From Azolla caroliniana (lineage: Eukaryota; Polypodiophyta), in assembly GCA_043228905.1 (NCBI GenBank), contig JBHGNT010000021.1, positions 8,494,001 through 8,558,000 on the forward strand: a stretch of DNA of 64,000 bases, given 5' to 3'. Position numbers and translations under genes: made by a program. Of this stretch, positions 23,128-31,962 are shown piece after piece. The notes below the pieces were generated by a model that saw only the letters and a list, made by a program, of their open reading frames with translations, made no database searches and was not told where the DNA came from. Every line of letters begins with the position of its first letter. Positions within the stretch are counted from its first letter, which is position 1.

Positions 23128-23420
23128 AGAGAGAGAGAGAGAGAGAGGAAGAGGTCGTTGCCTTTGTTGTAACCGCCGCTTGTGGCGAAGATAGCAAGCT
23201 CGAGGTTGTTGCCTCGGTGCTTTACTATTGTACATTGTGATATAGTGATAGTTTGTAGTCTGTGGGCTACCATGGTTTTTCCCTAGTTTGGGTTTTTCCA
23301 CGTAAACATCCTGTGTACTCTTCTCTTTACTGTGTCGTGCATCCATTACCCATTTTTCTGTGTTTGATCCTAGACTCGGTTGTGGCCGAGCGTTGTTTTG
23401 GAGAGCGTGTAGTCCTTTCA
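23128..23420 (+). repeat. copia 5' LTR, right part
   Basis: It resumes in the GA tract and matches 27820-28126 almost base for base, ending GTCCTTTCA at 23420. The initiator-Met-type primer site follows after three bases, which confirms this is the inner end of the 5' LTR. Confidence 0.9.
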
Positions 23421-23423
23421 AAG

Positions 23424-23435
23424 TGGTATCAGATC
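23424..23435 (+). other. primer binding site, initiator tRNA-Met type
   Basis: TGGTATCAGATC differs at one base from the usual plant copia primer site TGGTATCAGAGC. It is located immediately downstream of the 5' LTR. Confidence 0.85.
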
Positions 23436-23439
23436 GAAA

Positions 23440-24300
23440 CGACACAAAAAATGGACGATTCGTTGGAGGCATGTTCAAGCTCACCGGCTCCAACTATTCA
23501 GTGTGGAAGTCGAAGATGAGGGACATGCTCGTGGTTAAAGATCTTTGGTTGCCGGTTCAGTTTGGGGACAAGAGACCGGACAAAATCGATGCCATGATAT
23601 GGGAGGTGATGCACATGAAGACAACGACGTACATACGGTGCTTCATCGACATGAGTCTATACAACAACTTCAATGAAGAGAGCAAGGCTCATGAGCTCTA
23701 GAGAAGATCAACATTATGTTTCAGAACAAAAATGCCGTTAATCAGGTTTCGGTATTTCGGAAGCTAGTAAGACTCCAGTACCAAGATAGCTCCAGTATGG
23801 AGGAGCACATGAATGCCTTCCAGGGGCAGATCTACCAGGCAACATCATTGGAAGTACCTCTCGCCGATGAGGTACTAGCACTACTCCTGCTCGGTTCCCT
23901 CCTAGATAACTGGGAGACGTTGGTTGTCACTTTGGGCAATGCCGGGCCGGAAGGGAAATGGTTATCCCTAACAAGAGTGAAGTCGAGCTTGCTAGATGAA
24001 GAGGCGCGTCGGAAAGATAAGGATACGAGCTCTGACTCCAAAGCGCTCCTTACCGAATCAGAATGCGGAAGACAAAGGAACCGTAGTCCCCAAAACCGGG
24101 AGAAGTCAGGGACACAATCAAAGTCAAGGGGAAGGCCTACTTGCTTCTATTGCGGCAAGCCAGGATACTTCCAGAAAAACTATCGGCATTTCCGAAAAGA
24201 CAAGGAAACTGATGGTACTGATTCGAAGCGAACATCGGACCAGAACGGTAAAGATCGGAGGGGAATGGACCGGAAGGGAACGACGGCAATCACGGCAAGT
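23440..24300 (+). pseudogene. gag: copia gag, frameshifted
   Basis: The opening frame gives FKLTGSNYSVWKSKMRDML, the classic copia Gag start, and runs to a stop at 23701. It continues in another frame from about 23716 (LRLQYQDSSSMEEHMNAF-like block). The zinc knuckle at about 24140-24190 reads CFYCGKPGYFQKNY. The His and the last Cys of C-x2-C-x4-H-x4-C are both Tyr, which fits C-to-T/G-to-A decay. The product would package element RNA. Confidence 0.85.
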
Positions 24301-25767
24301 GAAGAAGAGTTGATGCTCATCACTGAGGAGAGTGAGCTAAACCTTGCCAGCGACGAGGTGACCTGGGTGGTCGATTCCGGAGCGTCGTTCCACCTTACCC
24401 CGAACCGGAAATGCTTCTCATCCTACTCAGCCGGTGAACACGGTTGTATCCGAATGGGGAATGAAGGTACATGCCGAATTGTCGGCATAGGAGACGTGGG
24501 GTTGACAACCCCCACTGGATGCAAGCTGCTGCTAAAGGATGTCCGACATGTTCCGGAGGTTCGACTGAACCTGATATCAGTCGGTCCGCTGGATGATGAA
24601 GGCTACACGGGTAACATCCAGAATGGAGTCATGAAGTTCAGCAAAGGGAGCCTGATTGTGGCTCGGGCCTGGAAGGTCAACACGTTGTACATGATGAATG
24701 CCCGGTTATGCCCGGAAGAAGTGAACGTGGCTTCCGACACTGCCGGTGAGCTGTGGCACAAGAGGTTGTGTCACATGAGCGAGAAGGGGATGAAGAGGCT
24801 TGCAAACGACAACCTCATTCTAGTGAAGAACGTGCACTTGGAGAAGTGCACTCATTGTCTGGCCGGTAAACAAAACTGGACCTCCTTCCGACCAAGGCCA
24901 CCGATGAGACGTAATGCACCACTAGAGTTGGTGCATACTAATGTGTGTCAAGTGGACACGAAGTCACATGCAGGATCGCAGTACTTCGTGACGTTCATAG
25001 ATGACCACAACCGGAAGCTGTGGGCCACACTGTTGAAGACGAAGGATCAGGTGCTATCCATCTTCAAAGAGCTCCATGCGAGAGTGGAAAGAGAAACCGG
25101 CCGGAAGCTGAAGGCGGTTCAAGCAGATAATGGAGGTGAATACCGGGGGCAGTTCGAGGAGTACTGCCGCTCGAAGGGAATCCGACTCGAATTTACCGTG
25201 CCGAAGACGCCATAACTAAACGGGTTGGCCGAGAGGATGAACCGGACCATAATGGAGAGGGTCCGGAGTATGCTGGCGCATGCAAAATTACCCAAGAAGT
25301 TTTGGGCTAAAGCACTGTCGACGGCGATATATGTGATAAACAGATCACCCTCAGTACCCTTGGACGGAGACACGCCACAGAGAGTCTGGACCGGTAAGGA
25401 AGTGTCCTACCGGCATCTGAAGGTATTCGGGTGTCTTGCGTACATGCATGTAGCTAAGGACCGGAGAGGAAAGTTAGATCTGAAGACCCGACCATGCATA
25501 TTCCTTGGTTATGGTGACGATGAGTTCAGCTACTGAGTGTGGGACCCGGTTGACAAGAAGGTATTCTGGAGTCGAGATATTATCTTCATGGAGGACAAGA
25601 CGCTCGCCGACTGGGAGTTGGAGAAGAAGATAATGAACTCCAAGTCGACCGGTAAGGATCGATTCTACGATGAGCAGACCCAACCTGCAAGAGACCGGTT
25701 TGCACTCGATGAACCGGCCGGTGACGGTAAGGAGACAAGACAGGCCGAAGAAGAAGAGGAAGCTTAA
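24300..25767 (+). pseudogene. pol: copia protease and integrase, with stops
   Basis: Protease shows WVVDSGASFHLTPN, the DSG active site. The integrase zinc finger is LWHKRLCHMS ... CTHCLAGK. The first catalytic position reads HTN where HTD is expected, so it is mutated. The second Asp is in AVQADNGGEY. A TAA at 25213-25215 interrupts just before LNGLAERMNRTI, which holds the catalytic Glu. The post-core FLGYGDDEF block ends at a TGA (25534). At least three nonsense changes fit C-to-T mutation. Confidence 0.87.
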
Positions 25768-27489
25768 ATCGGAACCCGTCAAGACCCCGAATCGGATTCG
25801 GATGAAGAACAAATAGAGGAGCCAGTTACTAAAGCCCAAATGCGGAGATATCCTCTCAGAGAGAGAAGGCCCCCCTGGAGATTTCTGGATGCAGAGCATG
25901 TCCTGCTAACCGATGAGGGGGAGCTAGAAAGTTTCGAGGAAGCTAAAAGTGACGCCCAAGCTGCAAATGGTTAAGTGCCATGCAGGATGAGATGGATTCC
26001 CTGCATGAGAACCATACGTACGAATTGGTGGAGTTGCCGAAAGGATAGCGGGCACTCCGAAACAAGTGGGTGTACAAGTTGAAACTGGGAGACGCCGGCA
26101 ACCCCCCGAGATACAAAGCCAGGATCGTGGTGAAGGGGTTCCAGCAAAAGAAGGGCGTGGACTTCGACGAGATATTTGCCCCGGTAGTAAAGATGACCTC
26201 CATCCGGACGGTGTTGAGTATAGCGGCAACATGGACCTCGACGTAGAGCAGCTGGACGTGAAGACAACATTCCTTCACGGTGACCTCAAAGAGGAGATCT
26301 ACATGCAACAACCAGAAGGATTCGTGGAGAAAGGGAAGGAGCACCTGGTTTGCTGGTTGAAGAAGAGCCTGTATGGACTGAAGCAAGCTCCCCAACAATG
26401 GTACCGAAAGTTCGACTCCTTCATGACCGATCAAGGGTACCACAAGACGCAGGCCGATCACTGCGTGTTTGTGAAGAAGTTCGAAGGAGGCAACTTCCTG
26501 ATACTTCTTCTGTACGTGGACGACATGTTGATTGTCGGACGAGACCAAGCCAAAATTCGGATGCTGAAGAAGGCTCTCAACCGAACTTTCTCAATGAAAG
26601 ACTTGGGTTTGGCAAGACAAATGTTGGGGATGTATATCATCCGGGACCGGCCAAAGAAGCAATTGTGGTTGTCACAGGAGAAGTACGTGACAAAGGTGCA
26701 TCAGCGGTTCAACATGTCAGACGCGAAACCGGTCGGATTGACACTTTCGGCAAACTGCAGATTACCGGTAAGCAAAGCCCGAAGACGAAAGCAGAGAAGG
26801 CGGATATAATGAAGGTTCCATATGCCTCTGCCGTCGGGAGCTTAATGTACGCAATGGTGTGTACTCGACCAGATATTGGATACGCAGTCGGAGTGGTGAG
26901 CTGGTTTATGAGCAATCCCGGCAAGGAGCACTGGAACGCGATCAAATGGATACTCCGGTACTTGAAGGGCACTTCGAATATGTGTCTTCGATTCGGCTCC
27001 GGTAAACCCCAGCTTGACAGTTTTACCGATTCGGATATGTCTACTGATGTGGATACCAGCCGGTCTACATCCGGGTATGTAATGACATATGCAGGGGGAG
27101 CTGTTTCGTGGCAGTTGAGGCTGCAGAAGACGGTTGCGTTGTCACCCACGGAGGTGGAGTACATGGCGGCTGTTAAAGCCGGCAAGGAAATATTATGGAT
27201 GAAGGACTTCATCGGTGACCTCGGTATACGACAAGATGAATATCGGCTTTATTGCGACAGTCAAAGTGCCATCCACCTTGCTAAGAACGCAACGTACCAT
27301 TCCAGGACGAAGCATATCCAACATAGGTATCATTGGATTCGGGAGCGAGTAGAAGATCGAGAGTTCGCGCTCATGAAGATCCACACGGCCGAGAACGGGT
27401 CAGATATGTTGACCAAAGTACTGATACCCGACAAGCTGGATGCATGTCGGAAGCGGATCGGACTAGTAAGACATCCCATGCCAGAGTGA
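25768..27489 (+). pseudogene. pol: copia reverse transcriptase and RNase H
   Basis: The hinge (QMRRYPLRERRPP) leads to RT, with KLKLGDAGNPPRYKAR and GVDFDEIFAPVVKM in one frame. A shift near 26230 leads to QLDVKTTFLHGDLKEE and the catalytic LLYVDDMLI. A second shift near 26770 leads to RNase H, with LMYAMVCTRPDI, DSFTDSDMSTD, LSPTEVEYMA and YCDSQSAIHLAKN, ending at a stop after LVRHPMPE. Domain order is copia. The purine tract AAGGGGGGG follows just before the 3' LTR. Confidence 0.88.
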
Positions 27490-27499
27490 AGGGGGGGTT

Positions 27500-27814
27500 T
27501 GTTAGGAAACAGATTCCTCTGGATGGGATAGGAGTACCCGGTGAGAACCGGATGATGAGTACCCGGCAAGAGCCGGATGGTGAAGACTTGGTGAGAACCT
27601 GATGACGAGTGCCCGACAAGAGCCGAATGATGCAGGCCCGGTGAGGAGTGCTCACCGGATGAAGGGACATATTCGTAAATATGTTTCTGAGAGTCCATTG
27701 GGACTATATTTGTAAATAGCCGAAAAGTCATATTAGTATAAATATGACTTAGGGCAAATTTAGAGTGAGAGGTGTGTGATTATCGTTGTTGCGATAATTC
27801 TGTGCGTAACTTTG

Positions 27815-27856
<42 letters not shown>

Positions 27857-28126
27857 GAGGTCGTTGCCTTTGTTGTAACCGCCGCTTGTGGCGAAGATAG
27901 CAAGCTCGAGGTTGTTGCCTCGGTGCTTTACTATTGTACATTGTGATATAGTGATAGTTTGTTGTGTGTGGGCTGCCGTGGTTTTTCCCTAGTTTGGGTT
28001 TTTCCACGTAAACATCCTGTGTACTCTTCTCTTTACTGTGTCGTGCATCAATTACCCGTTTTTCTGTGTTTGATCCTAGACTCGGTTGTGGACGAGCGTT
28101 GTTTTGGAGAGCGTGTAGTCCTTTCA
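27500..28126 (+). repeat. copia 3' LTR (627 bp)
   Basis: TGTTAGG ... CTTTCA, flanked on the left by the purine tract and on the right by target copy AGTTT. It contains GC-rich subrepeats, a TATA signal in an AT-rich palindrome (about 27727-27750), a GA tract at 27821-27853 just downstream of the TATA, and the GTTGTAACCGCC leader. Confidence 0.92.
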
Positions 28127-28131
28127 AGTTT

Positions 28132-29483
28132 ATTACAATATAATAGATTCTTTTATAAAATAAGAATAAATTCTACAATGGGTTTGATATGAATATGAGA
28201 AATAATTTATAAAGGAAGGGGGAAGAGAGGTGGAGGAAAGAAGAGAGTGGAATATAGAAGAAGGTGATTCTTTGTTGATGATGCATCTTGATGTTGTTAA
28301 TCCTTCTTCTTTTGCCTTCCAATTGAGTAGAGCTTCCGCGTTCCATCTCCCTCCCCCCCGTCTTCACTAGAATAGGTTCTTATTTATAGGTTTAGGATTG
28401 TTTGCCTTTTCCCCCCTAAAAAAAAGCTTTTCTATATGAGTCAACTTTTCTTTTCCTCACTATTTCTGTTTTCTAGCCCCAAATTTCCCATGCAAGATAT
28501 TCTTGGAAAGCTCTTTGGGTTAGCTTTCTTATGCATCTTTGTTTTTCTAATTTCGACATCTGAAGAGGAAATTATGAGCTTTTTTCTTTACTGTGCTCCT
28601 CATATCCACACGTGTTTTTTTTTCTCTACTTTTGTCTACTTTTGAAAACCGCCTCTAACTTAATATTCATCATTATTTATTGTAAGGTTCAATCCTTTGA
28701 CCTTTTATTTATAAGGAATTATCTTTGGCAAAATGAAAAAGTATTTTTGCTACCAATAAAGTTGACTTCATAATACTAGTTTATTTAAACTACTATTTTG
28801 CTTCTTTTCGAGGGTGGTTTCAAACTATGTGTTAGAAACATCACGACAACGTGTCAGTTGGTAAGTCTGTTAGTCTCTCTCTCTCTCTCTCTCTTGTCAC
28901 AAAGTTGTCAGTCGGACAATGACAAAAAGTTTCTATTGCACATATTACCTATCTCTCTCTTTCTCTCTTGCTCTCTCTCACTCCACCTTTGATTCTTTGT
29001 TTCCCGTGTTGTTCTTGCTTTTCCCCCTTTGTGCTCGTTGTTCTTGTTGTTTCCCTATGTTCTTTGAACTCTGTATATGTAGAGATTGTTGTTTCCCCTT
29101 TGTGCTCGTTGTTCCTGCTGTTTCCCTACGTTCTCTTAACTCTGTATATGCAGAGATTGCTCTGCAGCCAACATGCATCCTCTGCGTTGTTGTATTGCCT
29201 ATTGTGAACTCCTCTGTAGTGATTGAGCAACGAGATTTTTTTTCTCCTCTGCACGACCTCGTCAACGACCTCTTGCATATAGGTGATTTCCTCGGCTTGG
29301 TGTGCTCCCAAGGTGAAGAAATCAACGCGGTGTGGTACCACTGCCTTGACCTTGGCTCGCATCATTCCATCTGCAACTTGTACGACCTCCAGGTATTCAC
29401 TGTGCCGCATTTACGGTATGTTTTGATTTTTCATATTCTCTATTTTGCATGTCCAACTGTTTTGATTTTTTGTATTCTCTATG
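28132..29483. other. spacer between two large elements
   Basis: AT-rich sequence with a CT tract (28871-28894) and further CT-rich runs at 28950-28985. A 71-bp tandem duplication starts at 29028 and 29099. A possible plus-strand open frame is listed separately. The last bases, CTATG (29479-29483), are the target copy of the next element. Confidence 0.6.
28919..29392 (+). CDS. possible first exon or chance ORF
   Basis: An open frame with a hydrophobic, Cys-rich start derived from CT-rich DNA, then a more protein-like stretch (SQGEEINAVWYHCLDLG). This ends at CTCCAG followed by GTATTC, a plausible splice donor at 29392/29393. The frame contains the 71-bp duplication (29028 and 29099). No family is recognised. 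It could be a 5' exon of a host gene whose remainder was displaced by the insertion at 29484, or simply noise. Confidence 0.2.
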
Positions 29484-29570
29484 TGTCAGGAATAGTACTA
29501 AAGCAAAGAGAGAATTAGTACTAAAGAAGAGAAGTACTATTAGTACTAAGAGGACGGGACTGCGTAAGAT

Positions 29571-29613
<43 letters not shown>

Positions 29614-29931
29614 CGAGGATGAGAGAGAGAGATGATGATGATAACAACTAATATATTATGTGAAGGATAATTACAAAATGGCGAAGAGGCTTAAGACTGG
29701 CGTTGAACCAATTTGGTGCAACATAATGCCTAGTGCCTTCTTTTATAGTGTTCTCAGGAGTAATCCTAAAGCTTCTAGAATGTTCCAGAGAAATCTGGAA
29801 TATACATTAATTTCCTATAATAAAACTTAAATGAAAATAATATGCTACGTATTACAATAGATGGTATAATGGTCAAGAGCTCGAGCCATATAACATAAGG
29901 TCATGGGTTCGAGTCTTGCCATATCATGACA
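29484..29931 (-). repeat. 3' LTR of the chromovirus (448 bp)
   Basis: Preceded on the minus strand by the purine tract (TTAAGGGGGGGATAG, plus 29930-29945). It has a long GA (sense CT) tract at 29573-29610, a TATAAAAG signal on the minus strand near 29738-29746, and TTGAACCAATTT on the plus strand near 29708. An antisense tRNA-like stretch lies in the first 75 bp of U3 (about 29865-29925). Confidence 0.9.
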
Positions 29932-29997
29932 CTATCCCCCCCTTAAGATGACGAGTGGAACGAGTCGACGCTGATTGAGGACCGGCTTTGTCGGGAT

Positions 29998-31476
29998 ACT
30001 ATTGGTGAAATTCAGCAAGAAGAGCATTGACGACATGCTCGACGGGCTCCCAAGTACGTTCGCTCGGAGTATAGCCAAGCCAATCAACCAAATAATAAAG
30101 TTTGTTGCGAACAAATTTGGAGTCGAGGATGGCAACAACTTCATACACCGGGCCGACGTCTAACTCAAGTGGGGGCGGCGGTGGTGTAACTCGATCAAGA
30201 ATAGGGTTTGCGTTATAAGGTTCAAGAAGAGAACTATGGAAGACCGGATGTATCCGAAGATGTGGAGGAAGATCAAGGAGGAACGTGACATCATTAATCT
30301 TACTGGTAATACGGAAAGGACCGAATCGTCGATAATCCAACTTGTCGCACGGTCGAGTAGTCTTGATGTGACAACGTAAAAGCCATACTCGATGACGATC
30401 CGCATAAGTCTTCTGTGTCTGTTGAGCATGACGAAGATGAGTAGAGAGATCCATCTGGATCTTGCGTAGTCTCTCCAAATGATCCTCGGCACGAGGATTG
30501 GTAGGTAGCTCTGGGGTGTCGATCACCGACCAGCGAGGATGAGAACCGGTATAAGCGTAGAATGGGGAGACTCGAGTCGAGGAGTGAACAACATTATTAT
30601 ACGCAAACTCTGCAAAGTGGAGGAAATGGGCCCAATCGTCCTGTTGATAACTTAGGAAACACCGAAGATATTGCTCCAGCGTTTGGTTTGTTCGTTCCGC
30701 CTTCCCATCGGTCTGAGGATGGTAGCCGGCGGAGAGGTTGCAAGAGACCTTGAGCATCTTGAAGAGATGCTGCCAAAATTTGGAGACGAATTGCGGTCCT
30801 CAGTCACTAATGATACTATCTGGGAGGCCATGATGCTGAAATACCTCACGGATGACAAGGGCGGTGGTGTCCTCGCTAGTGATGGCCTTAATACATGGCA
30901 CAAAATGTGGCATCTTCGTATATCGATCGACGACGGTTAAGATAGCATCGAACCCCTTTGAGACCGGTAGATTTGTGATAAAGTCAAGACAAATAGACTG
31001 CCACGGCTTACTTGGAATCGGTAAGGGTTCCAACCAGCCGTATGGATGGTGTCGTGGCATCTTTGCTCGGCAACAAGCATCACATGTCCGAACGTAGTCG
31101 TCGACAAAACGTCGCATATGGGGCCACCAAAAGGATCGTTGAACTAGATCCAATGTCTTAGTGCTACCGAAATGTCCCGCCATATGGGTGTCGTGACAAC
31201 TTTGGACGATTTGAGGGCGACAAGAGCAATCGGGGACATATACAAGCTTTTTAAAGAATAACAAACCATCATGATATTCGAATTGTCGGTAGTCCATACC
31301 TGGTTGTTGAGACTGGGAACAGGATGCCCGAGAGCTATCAATGTGCGCCAGAATGTCTTGAGCAAATTTGTCCGTCTTCAAGTTTGCACGTATGGTGTCA
31401 GTAATCTGGGAATCTATTGGGGTGTGAAAAATCTGCATTGTGTGCAATCGTGTTGGTCCCAAGATTACTTGCTTTT
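29998..31476 (-). pseudogene. pol: chromovirus integrase and chromodomain
   Basis: Reading down from 31476: the integrase zinc finger region (CHDTHMAGH ... CDACCRAK), then core residues in WQSICLDFITNL (first Asp), LPDSIISD (second Asp, followed at once by a TGA where R is expected), and DGKAERTNQ (Glu). Spacing is DD35E. The C-terminal block GPFRITSKINDVTF leads to a chromodomain, NKLYYLVDWLGYTPSERTWE, predicted to bind modified histone H3 and steer insertion into heterochromatin. The final stop is near 29998. It joins the RT/RNase H half across the nested element. Confidence 0.88.
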
Positions 31477-31908
31477 TGTTAACTCTTAGGGCCGGACAAT
31501 GGCCTAACACAGGGTGTCTACGGAAGACACTTCACCAAAGGGTGTTACGGCAACAAGATTAGACTCAACGATTAATCCGACTTAATTAGGTTACTTAGCA
31601 TGATCGTCTTTAATAATCACACGCGTAAGATATAACAATGAATGCAGAACGGCAATTAACACAGAGAGATAACAACACTAAGCTTTATTAATTAACCGCT
31701 ATTCATTACATTGTATCCAGGCCTTTAAATAGGTTTCCGGTCTGTATTACAGAACGGTGCCATCCGCACTTGTTCGGGATCGGTTCGGATCCGGAACGGC
31801 ATACCGATTCTGGTCCGTCCGTCCACACTCGTAGCTTACTTACAACCATTCCTACTAATTAAATAACTCCCCGTTTCACACTCTGGACTCCTTTGCCGGC
31901 CGGTAACA
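31477..31908 (-). repeat. 3' LTR of the coiled-coil element
   Basis: TGTTAAC ... GGTAACA on the plus strand. Predicted TATA-like signal TATTTAA on the minus strand near 31725-31732. The inner border has no purine tract. The 45 bp before it resemble the matching border of the relative at 43996 (CCCACG-GC-TGCCA). Confidence 0.9.
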
Positions 31909-31962
31909 CATGGCATGCTCGTGGGACAGTACCTTGTACGTCGAATCCACAACCGACCCTTG

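Larger units (their letters stand above)
10868..28126 (+). mobile_element. Ty1/copia LTR retrotransposon, split by a nested LINE
   Basis: The element begins TGTTAGGAAACAG at 10868 and ends GTCCTTTCA at 28126. Five-base target copies AGTTT lie at 10863-10867 and 28127-28131. Internal order is 5' LTR, initiator-Met-type primer site, gag, protease, integrase, RT, RNase H, purine tract, 3' LTR, which is the copia order. The 5' LTR is interrupted in its GA tract by a LINE that itself holds a Ty3 element, so 11.9 kb of foreign DNA separates the two LTR halves. All coding regions carry stops and frameshifts, so this copy cannot make its own proteins. A solo LTR of the same family lies at 46644-47387. 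Confidence 0.9.

Noticed and set aside
29865-29925. Genuine tRNA gene
   Set aside because: The A- and B-box-like motifs are imperfect, a clean cloverleaf with paired acceptor ends is not visible, and it lies inside an LTR, so it was reported only as tRNA-like.
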